Shown one piece after another: positions 26,713-35,193 of a stretch of 64,000 nt of DNA. The notes under the pieces were generated by a model, which was not told the DNA's origin, made no database searches, and saw only the letters and a program-made list of their open reading frames with translations. The position numbers and the translations under genes were made by a program. Position 1 is the first letter of the stretch; the number at the start of each line of letters is the position of its first letter. The DNA is taken from NCBI GenBank assembly GCA_008012315.1, contig SSEL01000014.1:62001-126000 (forward strand), read 5' to 3'. This DNA comes from Rhodospirillaceae bacterium (GTDB lineage Bacteria > Pseudomonadota > Alphaproteobacteria > Dongiales > Dongiaceae).

Positions 26713-27966
26713 TCATCGTCCGAAAATCAGACGCTTCCACCAGGTGCTGCCGCGCGACCGTTCATCTTCCATTGCCGGAAAAGAGCCAAGCGGGCCAAAT
26801 TCATCAGGAATATCCAATTGTGCGGAACGCTGCTTTGCCGCGCGTACCGCCTGTAGATCGGTGATCGACTTGAAACCATAAGGATCGGGCCCGTCATCCA
26901 GTGGCTGAACGATATCCGCTGCGGGAATGAGGCGGACGACATCCGGCTGATCGCTTTCGGGCGACGGCATTTCCTGCCACGCTTCCTGGACCTGAGGCGA
27001 GACCATCCGATGTATGACTTCATGATGGTGGCCAACCACCGGCGCTTCGCGCGCGCGATAGCCGGTATCCCGCTCCACGCGTTGCTCCCGAATGCGATAT
27101 TCCTGACGAATGCGCGCCAGAATCGCTTCCTGGTCTTCGACATCGGCCGTCGTGAAACTGGAGATGCCACCGCATCGGTCGCCGAGAACCTTGAAGACCA
27201 CGTCCGTTCCAACGTGAGAGAGGCCGTCGGCAAAGGCATATAACAGGCTCATGTCGCAGAGCGTGTTGATGATGCGCGGTATGCCGCCGCTGAAATGCTG
27301 GATCAGGCCGATGGACAGGTCATCGAAGAGGGGACGCGTCCGCCCGGCTACCTTCAGGCGATGGGCGATATAGTCACGCGTCTCGCTATAAGCGAGTGGT
27401 GTCAGGTGAAAGCTGACGCTGATGCGCTGGGCGAATTGCTGAAGGTCCGGCCGCTTGAGCTTGTCCAGCAATTCCGGCTGTCCGACCAGGACCATCTGCA
27501 GGAGAAAGTCCTTATCCGTATTCACATTGGAGAGCAGCCGCAATTCCTCGAGCGCATCGACGCTGAGATTCTGGGCTTCGTCGAAGATCAGCAGGCTGCG
27601 GCGCCCCATGGCATATTGATTGATCAGGAATTCGACCAGCGCTTGATACTGATCCGGCCGGGAGGTGGTCTCCGCCCGTATATCGAAAGCGGCCAAGACC
27701 CAGGAGAGGATATCGTCGAAGGAGCGATGGGTATTGGAGATCAGGCCGATATGAACCGAATCACCGGCGCGATGCATGAAGCTGCGGACCAGTGTCGTTT
27801 TGCCGGAGCCGATATCGCCTGTAATCGCAGTAAAGCCCGCCTGACCCGCAAGACTGTATTCGAGCATGCTGAGAGCCATCGCATGCTTGCGGCTCAGATA
27901 TAGAAAGCTGGGATCGGGCAGAAGCGTGAACGGCTTCTCAGTCAGCCCGAAATGTTCTTCATACAT
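26713..27966 (-). CDS. ExeA-type AAA ATPase, exosortase-locus (XrtA) associated type
   Basis: The product has 417 residues. The start MYEEHFGLTEKPFTLLPDPSFLYLS is characteristic of ExeA/GspA-like ATPases and of the ATPase found in exosortase-linked exopolysaccharide loci. Walker A is TGDIGSGKTTLV near residue 48 and Walker B is SLLIFDEAQNL. The AAA region ends near residue 275 and a variable tail with little predicted structure follows. It probably couples ATP hydrolysis to assembly or control of the export apparatus (inference). It sits in the conserved order export protein, barrel, chain-length protein, kinase, ATPase. Confidence 0.88.
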   Translation of the reverse strand: MYEEHFGLTEKPFTLLPDPSFLYLSRKHAMALSMLEYSLAGQAGFTAITGDIGSGKTTLVRSFMHRAGDSVHIGLISNTHRSFDDILSWVLAAFDIRAETTSRPDQYQALVEFLINQYAMGRRSLLIFDEAQNLSVDALEELRLLSNVNTDKDFLLQMVLVGQPELLDKLKRPDLQQFAQRISVSFHLTPLAYSETRDYIAHRLKVAGRTRPLFDDLSIGLIQHFSGGIPRIINTLCDMSLLYAFADGLSHVGTDVVFKVLGDRCGGISSFTTADVEDQEAILARIRQEYRIREQRVERDTGYRAREAPVVGHHHEVIHRMVSPQVQEAWQEMPSPESDQPDVVRLIPAADIVQPLDDGPDPYGFKSITDLQAVRAAKQRSAQLDIPDEFGPLGSFPAMEDERSRGSTWWKRLIFGR

Positions 27967-27999
27967 GCTGTTGGCCCACCTTATCCAAAGTCGCGGATG

Positions 28000-28776
28000 T
28001 CAGGAGACGGCATTCACCATTGTGCCGATCACGTGGTGATCGGACAGAAGTTCGGCCGAGCGCTGGATATCGGAGCGGCTCGTAACCCGGTCGCGGATAA
28101 CGAAAAGCGCTGTATCGACATTCGGCAAAAATCCAAGCGTGTCGCCGGAAGAAAGAAGCGGCGGCGTGTCGTAGATGATCAACCGGTTCCGGTGCCGCTG
28201 CTTGAGATCCCGCGCCAGCGCCGTCATCCGCGGCGACGTCAAGAGTTCAGCGGAATTCGTTGCGTGACCTCTCGCCGGCAGCAGAAGAAGGCGTGGAATG
28301 TCCGGATTGACCAGGCAATCGTTCAAGGATGCCTTCCCGCTTAAATAGTCGTTGAGGCCGGCCTTCGGGTCGAAGTTGAATTCCTGATGGATGCCAGGTG
28401 AACGGAAATTGAGATCAACCAGCAGAACGGTCTGATTGACATCCATGGCGATCGACAGCGCCAGATTGATCGCCGTCAATGTCTTTCCTTCGCCGCTTCG
28501 GGCGGAGGTCACGGCAAGCGTTGTCTTCTCGCTCCGTCCCAATCTCTGCAAGACCTGGATGCGCAACAACCTGTAGACATCCGAGGCGGGATGCCATGGG
28601 CGGTTGGCAACAAGCTTGGTCGGCGAATCCCGGCCCGCGGCAGGAATGACGGCGATCTGGGTATATTCGGGGGTAATGCCCTCCACCGTTATGGTGGTGG
28701 AATTGGCCGCCGCTTCGCCACCGCGAATGGCGCGTAGCTCACGTGCCCGGGAGAGCGCTTTCTCAATATGATTCAT
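28000..28776 (-). CDS. Tyrosine-kinase-like (CpsD/CapB) ATPase of the exopolysaccharide export system
   Basis: The product has 258 residues of the BY-kinase P-loop family: Walker A variant TSARSGEGKT, Walker A' VLLVDLNFRSPG and Walker B LIIYDTPPLL. In exopolysaccharide systems these proteins phosphorylate themselves and cycle with the Wzz-like partner, encoded next upstream. The chain stops at MVNAVS, and there is no tyrosine-rich C-terminal tail, so the usual autophosphorylation cluster seems absent. It may therefore act only as an ATPase switch or phosphorylate elsewhere. The ATG at 28776 starts MNHIEKALSRARELR. Confidence 0.85.
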   Translation of the reverse strand: MNHIEKALSRARELRAIRGGEAAANSTTITVEGITPEYTQIAVIPAAGRDSPTKLVANRPWHPASDVYRLLRIQVLQRLGRSEKTTLAVTSARSGEGKTLTAINLALSIAMDVNQTVLLVDLNFRSPGIHQEFNFDPKAGLNDYLSGKASLNDCLVNPDIPRLLLLPARGHATNSAELLTSPRMTALARDLKQRHRNRLIIYDTPPLLSSGDTLGFLPNVDTALFVIRDRVTSRSDIQRSAELLSDHHVIGTMVNAVS

Positions 28777-28878
28777 GTTGAACTCCGAACGGCAGGAGCA
28801 ACGGCCGTCGTTTTTTCATATGTGACGGAACTTTCGATCATCTTGCAGATCGTGCATGAGTACATAGAGATCATTCCG

Positions 28879-30651
28879 TCAAAACAAGCTCGATGATGAG
28901 AAGAAGAGATGAAAGATGATCAAACTCGCGGCAAGGAACGCGATCATCGCTGCTGAGAGACGAAGCCTGTGACGCCACTTCCGTTTCGAATCTTCGAGCT
29001 CGGGCTTGATCACGGGCATCAAGACGAGAGGCGAGGTGCCGAAGGTCTGCGTGATGAACTTCGTCGTCACGATGCGTTGATCGAGCATCTCTCGGAGAAC
29101 CGAGCTTCCGGCACCCGCGGCAAGCGAGAGTATGCCGCCAAAGAAGAGCAGGAGCGGCCGGTTTGGCTTGACCGGAATGTCCGGCAGGTTAGGCGGCTCC
29201 AACAGTGAGAAGGTAGCACCTTGCCGGGAATCTTCGAGATTCTGCGCGACCCGTGCATCAGAGGCCTTTTCCTTGGTCGCCTGGTAGCGTGCAACGGCGG
29301 CATCGTATTGCTGCTTGATGGCATCGTATTCGCGCTCAGCCTGAGGTGCTTGCGCTTTCAGGGCGCGCAATTCGGCCAGATGCTGCTGAAGGCCCGCTTC
29401 CTGTGCCTGCAATCCGCGCAGATCGGATGTGATGTCACCCAACTGCGACTGCATCTGGATATAGGTCGGGTTGTCGGGAGAGGGCGACATCAAGTTGCCG
29501 CCGCCGCTGCCGGCACTGGCAATCTGCTTCCGCAAGCTGCTTTGTTCTTTCTTCAGACGGATGACATCGGGGTGCTTTGCACCATAACGCTGGATGCTGG
29601 CATTCAGTTCATCGGTCACTTTCTGCAATTGCGAGCGCAGCGCCGAGGTATCTCCGGATGTCCCGGTGGCGGATTGCAAACCCTGTATCTGCCGCTTCAG
29701 GCGAACCACATCCGGGTGATTGGGACCGTATTGGGACGACAGCGTGGCATACTGGACCTGCAGCGCCTGCAACTGAGCGGTCGGGTTGGTGCTCAACTGG
29801 CCGTCAACCGGGAGGGCATAGGGCGAGATGCTGCTCAGTTGCGAGCTCAAGAAACCTCGGCGTTGCCGTTGCGATTCGATCTGCCGCTGTGTGTCCATGA
29901 GCTGGGCTTCGGCCTGATTCAGCATGTCATCATTCGTCGCCTGCTGGTCGGGCAGATTGCCGGCATAGCGTGCTCGGACATCGGTGAGTTTGGCTTCCAA
30001 CTCACGCACCTGATCACGCAGTTTGCTCGTCTCACTCGACAGAAATTCGGTGGTGACGGCAGCCTTCTCTTCACGGTTCTTGTTATTCTCGGCGAGATAC
30101 AGATCGACGAGCTTATTGGTGATCTTCTGGGCGACATCCGGCGATTTCGCATCGAAGGAGAGCGTAAAGGCGATCGTCAGCCGGTCGGCCCGGCCGCTTT
30201 TCGGATCGGTGACGTCGACATTGGTCATGGTCATGTTGACCTTGTCGCGCAAGCTGTCGACCAGTTCGGAGCGGGGGGTCACATCCCGCTGCCCCGGATA
30301 GAGGTTGAATTCATCGATCAGGTTGCTCAAATTCTGCGTCGTCATGATGCGGGTTTGCAGAATTTGCAGCTGTTCGCTCGCCAGTGACGACACGGTCGAC
30401 TTGACCATGTCGGGTGCCACGCTTGGCTCCTCGATCAGGATCGTCGCCGAAGAGCGATAGGTGGATGGCCACAGGAAGACCAGAGTCGCGGCCACGGCAA
30501 AGAGACAGATGGCGACAGTCAAGCCGAGAAGTGTCCGTCGGCGGATAAGACCAACGATATCGATTGTCTGACCGTTCTCTGTGGTTGTCGATACCATGCT
30601 CGATGCTTCCATATTCGACGTGGCCGGCAAGTTGTTCGATGGCTGGGTCAT
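28879..30651 (-). CDS. Wzz/GNVR-type polysaccharide chain-length determinant
   Basis: The product has 590 residues. An N-terminal transmembrane helix (about 36-58, with RRRTLLGLTVAICLFAV) is followed by a long coiled-coil periplasmic region and two hydrophobic segments at the C-terminus. A duplicated 15-residue module, YGPNHPDVVRLKRQI and YGAKHPDVIRLKKEQ, occurs in the middle. It would set chain length and stimulate the adjacent kinase-like ATPase. The frame is open to a GTG at 30660, but the ATG at 30651 overlaps the stop of the barrel gene (ATGA) and is preferred. Confidence 0.9.
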   Translation of the reverse strand: MTQPSNNLPATSNMEASSMVSTTTENGQTIDIVGLIRRRTLLGLTVAICLFAVAATLVFLWPSTYRSSATILIEEPSVAPDMVKSTVSSLASEQLQILQTRIMTTQNLSNLIDEFNLYPGQRDVTPRSELVDSLRDKVNMTMTNVDVTDPKSGRADRLTIAFTLSFDAKSPDVAQKITNKLVDLYLAENNKNREEKAAVTTEFLSSETSKLRDQVRELEAKLTDVRARYAGNLPDQQATNDDMLNQAEAQLMDTQRQIESQRQRRGFLSSQLSSISPYALPVDGQLSTNPTAQLQALQVQYATLSSQYGPNHPDVVRLKRQIQGLQSATGTSGDTSALRSQLQKVTDELNASIQRYGAKHPDVIRLKKEQSSLRKQIASAGSGGGNLMSPSPDNPTYIQMQSQLGDITSDLRGLQAQEAGLQQHLAELRALKAQAPQAEREYDAIKQQYDAAVARYQATKEKASDARVAQNLEDSRQGATFSLLEPPNLPDIPVKPNRPLLLFFGGILSLAAGAGSSVLREMLDQRIVTTKFITQTFGTSPLVLMPVIKPELEDSKRKWRHRLRLSAAMIAFLAASLIIFHLFFSSSSLF

Positions 30652-31850
30652 TCGGACCACGAAAATCCGACAGGACTATATTTCAGCGTCACGAAGACGG
30701 CATTCGAATGCGCTTTTTCGTGATCGTCGCCGGACACTTTGTGGCGGTAGGTGTAGTTGCCGACGAGACTCCAGCTTTGCGAAAACTGCCAGGCAAGCGA
30801 CGGGCCGAAGGCATAGGACTGCACGTCTTCTTCATCGTCATTGTTGTCGCTTGAGCCGGAGACGGAGAGCGGGTCCTGGTTGTCGTAGTAAGTGCCGCCG
30901 AGACTCACCGTGACAAGAGGATCCAACTGGTAGCTTGCACTTGCCTTGACACGGTTGCGCGTCACGAGGACGCCATCGCTGGACGGCTCTCGATCGTGCG
31001 AGAAATCCGCCAGCAACGTGGTTTGCTCATTGAGCTGATACTTCGCATTGAACTTGACGCGATAGCCGGCATCGTTGTTGCCGCTGTTTTCGGCAGATGT
31101 GTAGTTGGCGCCGACACCAGCACCGAGGTCGAGACGCTCGGTCGGGTGATAGCGATATCCGACGAGGAAACCGACTGTGTTCGTGTTGATATTGTCTTCA
31201 TCGTCAGGCTCAAACCGCTGATAGTCGAGCGTCGCCGTTACATCGGAGAGTTCGGATATCTGGTGGATGAGGGTAGAGCTGGCGAAATAGTTCTTATAGC
31301 TCGTCAACTGATTCGAATTGTAGTCGACCTGGTTGTAGCCAGCCGACAGATCGAGCGTATTGAGCTCGCTTAACAGGTATTCCCAGGACGGCGTAATGTT
31401 CCACGACGTCACCCGGGTTGCCTTGGCCAGGAATTCCCCCGAATCGTTCAGATCAGAGTTGAGTGAAGTGTCGCGCTTGAAATTGGCGTCCAGGTGGAAG
31501 GTGCTTCTCTCGCTGGCGAGATAGGTTCCGTTGAAGTAAAGGAACTGATCTTCCGAATTGAATTCCGATCTGTTGAAGTAGCGCGAGAAACGGAACTGGC
31601 CGTCGAGAGACAACTGAAGCTGGTCGCCGAGACGCGACAGTCTAAGCTCCGGTGTCGAGATACTGCCGAAAGCAGATTTCCCGCCGGGCGAGAGCAACAG
31701 GTTGTCATCGTATTTGAGCTGCTGCTGCATGATGGGTTCCAGGAGCCATTGTTCGGCGGCCGCGCTCCGCGGTCGCGCAAAAATGAATCCATCGACGACA
31801 AGGGCAATAATGATATATGGCCCGATTTTAGACATGCGAAAACGTGGCAT
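30648..31850 (-). CDS. Outer membrane beta-barrel protein of exopolysaccharide export locus
   Basis: The product has about 400 residues. A signal-like N-terminus (MSKIGPYIIIALVVDGFIFARPRSAAA) precedes alternating amphipathic strands such as LQLSLDGQFRFSRYF, FKRDTSLNSDLND and VTVSLGGTYYDNQDP, ending in VFVTLKYSPVGFSW, a barrel-like final strand. It resembles the outer membrane protein that accompanies exosortase-type exopolysaccharide loci and may be the porin-like exit. The open frame extends to 31937, overlapping the export gene; the ATG at 31850 gives a sensible signal peptide. Confidence 0.8.
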   Translation of the reverse strand: MPRFRMSKIGPYIIIALVVDGFIFARPRSAAAEQWLLEPIMQQQLKYDDNLLLSPGGKSAFGSISTPELRLSRLGDQLQLSLDGQFRFSRYFNRSEFNSEDQFLYFNGTYLASERSTFHLDANFKRDTSLNSDLNDSGEFLAKATRVTSWNITPSWEYLLSELNTLDLSAGYNQVDYNSNQLTSYKNYFASSTLIHQISELSDVTATLDYQRFEPDDEDNINTNTVGFLVGYRYHPTERLDLGAGVGANYTSAENSGNNDAGYRVKFNAKYQLNEQTTLLADFSHDREPSSDGVLVTRNRVKASASYQLDPLVTVSLGGTYYDNQDPLSVSGSSDNNDDEEDVQSYAFGPSLAWQFSQSWSLVGNYTYRHKVSGDDHEKAHSNAVFVTLKYSPVGFSWSE

Positions 31851-31884
31851 CAGGATGACGCAGCCAATCTGATTGTTGCAACGA

Positions 31885-32523
31885 TCAGTCCGGGACGACG
31901 ACCACATCGCCGCTGCGTAAAACGATGTTTTTATCAAGCTGCTCTCCGTCTTCTATGTCGGAGTAATTGAACGGGATACCCACTTGTTTGCCGTCTTCGC
32001 GCCTCAGGATGAGAATGTGGCGCTTGCCGGCGAAGGGCGTCAGGCCGCCCGCAAGACTGATCGCCTGCATGACGTCGACCGGCCCCTCAACATGAAATGT
32101 GCCGGGCAATTTGACCTGGCCGACCACGGAGATCGCGTTACCGGTTGCCTTGACGACAGAAACATCGACCTCGGGATCCTTCAAATCGGGGAAGTAATCG
32201 CTGTTACGCAAGGACTCGGCGATATCATGGCGAATCTCGTTGGTGGTTTTGCCGACGGCTGGAAGATCGCCGACCAGAGGGAAAGAGATTTTTCCATCCG
32301 GCTGAACTGTAACGTCCTTGTCGAGGTTCTGTTCCTTCCAAACGGTAATGTGTAACGTATCACCGCCATTGATGGTGTATTCGGGGAAGGCGGGTTTCGG
32401 CAGTGGTGCGGCGGTAGCGGCACTTTGCGCGTAAGATATACTGGGCGCCAAGGATAGGCCGGCCGTCAGCATGACGACTTTCAGAAGGTTGAGGTCGAGG
32501 TGCGGTTTATGAGAGTTTTCCAT
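31885..32523 (-). CDS. Polysaccharide export protein (Wza family, small form)
   Basis: The product has 212 residues: a signal peptide (1-32, cut after SYA), a polysaccharide export domain at about 45-125 (YTINGGDTLHITVW, GKISFPLVGDLPAVG) and one SLBB domain at about 128-185 (ISVVGQVKLPGTFHV). There is no lipobox Cys and only one SLBB domain, unlike full-length Wza, but like the short export proteins of exosortase-associated loci. It probably forms the periplasmic part of the exit channel. Its ATG overlaps the stop of the upstream sugar transferase by one base. Confidence 0.9.
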   Translation of the reverse strand: MENSHKPHLDLNLLKVVMLTAGLSLAPSISYAQSAATAAPLPKPAFPEYTINGGDTLHITVWKEQNLDKDVTVQPDGKISFPLVGDLPAVGKTTNEIRHDIAESLRNSDYFPDLKDPEVDVSVVKATGNAISVVGQVKLPGTFHVEGPVDVMQAISLAGGLTPFAGKRHILILRREDGKQVGIPFNYSDIEDGEQLDKNIVLRSGDVVVVPD

Positions 32524-34178
32524 TATATTACACCTTTCATGCCAATCAGAAGTAGGCTGGCGATAGAGCCGATCCAGATGGAGGATCGTGCCAGAGATTT
32601 CGCGTTAAGCAGGATTTCGATGCAGTAAAGCAGCGGCACCAGTCGAAGCGCGAAATTGCGGAATGTGGTTTCTGTGTCGCCATGCATCGGAAAGAGAAAA
32701 ATGCCGAGCAAGGCGATCCCTATCAGAAAGTCGAGATTGTTGAACTGAAACCCGCCATCACGCAAAAGCCATCCCGTAAAAGAAATAACGAAAGCCAGCC
32801 CGAAGAGGCAGGCAGTCAAAGAAAGCCACCAGAATTCCGAAGATGTTTGCGTATAGGTCAGCGAATAGCAGACGATGGTGGCGGCGATGTAAGCGGCAAT
32901 ACGTCCAACCTGTTCCATCAGGCTTGATTTCAGGCTGACGGCGATCAGAGCCAGGCAGGCGATCGCCAAGCTCGCGATGCAGAGATCTTTGGCAACGGGG
33001 ACCAGCGCGACCCCCGAGAGGATGTAGAAGACCGCCGCCAGTGCGGCGCCAAGCCGGGCGAAATTGAGCACCGATGTCAGCCGCGACTGCCTGCTGGTGT
33101 CGCGATGCGCTTGATTCGATACGTTCTGGGCCGACCGGTTCTTACCATGCCGGTTCTCGCCATGGGGCCGCCAGCCGCTGGCCTGGAGAACGTGGTAGCC
33201 GGCAAAGCAGCCGACGCTGATCGTCAGGTAGACCGCGATCACCAGCCAGTCGGAAGCGGATTGCAGAAACAGTGCGCCGGAAATGAAGATGGCTTGGATG
33301 CCATAGATGATCGCGACGCTTTCATTGTGCCGGAAGCCGATCGCCAGCAGTTTGTGGTGGATATGGTTCTTATCCGGAGAAAATGGAGAACGACCGGCTT
33401 TCAGGCGCTGAAACATGACAGTCGCCGTATCAAGCGCGGGCAGGCCAATCAGCATCAAAAGACAGGACGGGCTCAATTGAACATCCTGACGACAGAGAAG
33501 CACGGCCAAAGCAGCTATTGTAAAGCCAAGAAACTGGCTCCCGGCATCTCCCATAAAGATGACTGCCGGATGCGTATTATACCGCAAGAACCCGAAAGCT
33601 GCACCGATAACTGTTGCCGCCAACAAGGTCGAGACGGTCAGGCCGTCCGGCGAGAAGCCGATGATCGCGATCGCGCCCAGGCTCATGATGGCGCTGCCGG
33701 CCGCCAGCCCGTCCAAACCATCATGCAGGTTGAATGCATTCGTAACGGCGAGCATGAACAATCCTGTTACGGGAATCGAAACCCAGGAAAGGGCCGACTC
33801 AGCCGACAGGAAAGGAAGGCGGTCAATGGTGTATCCGGCACCGACGAAGACGATGATGGCCAGCAGCTGCCCAAGAACCTTAAGACGGTAATCAAGGTTT
33901 TTGCGATCGTCCCAGACCCCGAATCCGATAATGATCAGCGCGCCGAGAATATAAGCATAGACCGGGCGGCTGAGATCCGGCAGCAGGAAGAGAAGAGGCA
34001 CGAGAGCCCCAAGGGCGATCCCGATGCCGCCGCTGCGCGGAGTCGAACGCACATGAACTCGTCGTTCCTCCGGGCGATCGATGAGACCGAGGCGATCGGA
34101 AGCGGCCATCAACTGGGGTATGCAAAGCAGGCTGATGAAGAGTGCGCCGATCATGCAGAGATAGAGAATCATCATCAT
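32523..34178 (-). CDS. Polyprenyl-phosphate GlcNAc-1-phosphate transferase (MraY/WecA family) with C-terminal membrane extension
   Basis: The product has 551 residues. Residues 1-330 carry the family motifs: DDRKNLDYRLK, NAFNLHDGLDGLAAG, FMGDAGSQFLGF and the WecA-type HIHH in DKNHIHHKLLAIGF. It starts repeat-unit synthesis by moving a HexNAc-1-phosphate to undecaprenyl phosphate in the inner membrane. Residues about 360-551 form an additional block of about six hydrophobic segments not needed in WecA itself, with unknown role. It is the first gene of the export core operon. Confidence 0.92.
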   Translation of the reverse strand: MMMILYLCMIGALFISLLCIPQLMAASDRLGLIDRPEERRVHVRSTPRSGGIGIALGALVPLLFLLPDLSRPVYAYILGALIIIGFGVWDDRKNLDYRLKVLGQLLAIIVFVGAGYTIDRLPFLSAESALSWVSIPVTGLFMLAVTNAFNLHDGLDGLAAGSAIMSLGAIAIIGFSPDGLTVSTLLAATVIGAAFGFLRYNTHPAVIFMGDAGSQFLGFTIAALAVLLCRQDVQLSPSCLLMLIGLPALDTATVMFQRLKAGRSPFSPDKNHIHHKLLAIGFRHNESVAIIYGIQAIFISGALFLQSASDWLVIAVYLTISVGCFAGYHVLQASGWRPHGENRHGKNRSAQNVSNQAHRDTSRQSRLTSVLNFARLGAALAAVFYILSGVALVPVAKDLCIASLAIACLALIAVSLKSSLMEQVGRIAAYIAATIVCYSLTYTQTSSEFWWLSLTACLFGLAFVISFTGWLLRDGGFQFNNLDFLIGIALLGIFLFPMHGDTETTFRNFALRLVPLLYCIEILLNAKSLARSSIWIGSIASLLLIGMKGVI

Positions 34179-34338
34179 TCACCCGAGGCGATTGCCCTGA
34201 AGGCGATAACGGGTGATGCGAGTGGTGCCCTGCAAATTATGTCGTCGATAGGCGAAGCCCTGCGGCATCCAGAAATCCGTCGCTAGTTCTGCGGATGATG
34301 TTCAGCGATAAGCAATCGTGCCGGCGCACTGGCCCGTT

Positions 34339-34836
34339 TCAGACGGAGCCGTGTGTCGGCCTTTCCAACCATTTCCGAGCCCAGATGGGCGTCGACTGGA
34401 AATCACTTTCGGCAAGCTTGTTGGATTGACTGCTGCTGCGCCGGCGAATCAGGCTGAACGCGGCGAGGGCCGTAACAACGAGCAGGAAGGTGCGGGACAA
34501 ATCATTGGGCCGGCCATTCTCCACTGCATCGACAGCGAATGCCTTCAACGGCAGCGCCATATGCGGGACCGCCATATGCGTGGAAGCGAGATAGCCGGGA
34601 GCAAAGCGGGTGTTGGAACTCGCGATCATCTGGCTAACGGACGGCGAGGAGATGGGAATGCAGGTCATGCAGTCCTTATTGCTCGTTTCGCTGACGCGCA
34701 AAAGTGTCGATGGCTTCGCGGGGTAGTATTCAGCTGAAGAACCCACTGCGTTCGGTGAGGCAGCGAAGGAAGCGCTTGCCACGCCAAAAAGGATAACGAG
34801 CGAACCCGCACCGCTGAGCAACATCTTCTTCTTCAT
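34339..34836 (-). CDS. Small exported protein with C-terminal membrane anchor, function unknown
   Basis: The product has 165 residues that I do not recognise. It has a signal peptide (1-25, ASASFAAS) and a short low-complexity passenger with one C-x2-C pair (DCMTCIP). One hydrophobic helix follows near residue 116 (TFLLVVTALAAFSLI), ending in RRR, then a 35-residue hydrophilic tail. Helix plus Arg cluster at the C-terminus resembles a protein-sorting tail, but there is no PEP motif and the tail is too long for a classical one. It lies 160 bp before the sugar transferase gene of the export core, same strand. Confidence 0.7.
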   Translation of the reverse strand: MKKKMLLSGAGSLVILFGVASASFAASPNAVGSSAEYYPAKPSTLLRVSETSNKDCMTCIPISSPSVSQMIASSNTRFAPGYLASTHMAVPHMALPLKAFAVDAVENGRPNDLSRTFLLVVTALAAFSLIRRRSSSQSNKLAESDFQSTPIWARKWLERPTHGSV

Positions 34837-35193
34837 ATCGGAGAAGCTCCTTTTGCTTCGGATTGGATTTAAGACGCATGCCGTTCAGAACAGCCGCCAA
34901 ATCTTGATCACAAGATCAACGTTTGTGAGCGCCGGAACTCTAACTGAAATGGGTTAGAGCGGCTGTGATAAAGCTGTGAGAAGCCGCGCGAACATTGTGA
35001 TGCGATGCATTGAAAGAAAATGCAGATTTCACCGTAGTGTCACGAGAGCGTGTACATGCCGGGGACGCAAAGCCCGACGCACGGAAGGCTGTATACGGTG
35101 AGCGAAAGATTCTATCCAATCCCCACTCATTATTGGCAAGCCTACTACCCGGGTGTGGCGAGACGGATCGCGGAGAGAGCGTTCAACAGCTTG
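34837..35193. other. Intergenic region upstream of small exported protein
   Basis: This 357-bp stretch contains no convincing gene. TTGATC-ACAA-GATCAA (34904-34919) is a perfect 6-bp-arm inverted repeat about 70 bp before the start codon of the small exported protein and may be an operator for the exopolysaccharide operon. Short open frames on the plus strand run into the YdcF gene and look like chance. Confidence 0.45.

Noticed and set aside
34339-34836. Calling the small exported protein a classical PEP-CTERM substrate
   Set aside because: No Pro-Glu-Pro motif precedes the helix and the 35-residue tail after the Arg cluster is too long; only the general outline fits.
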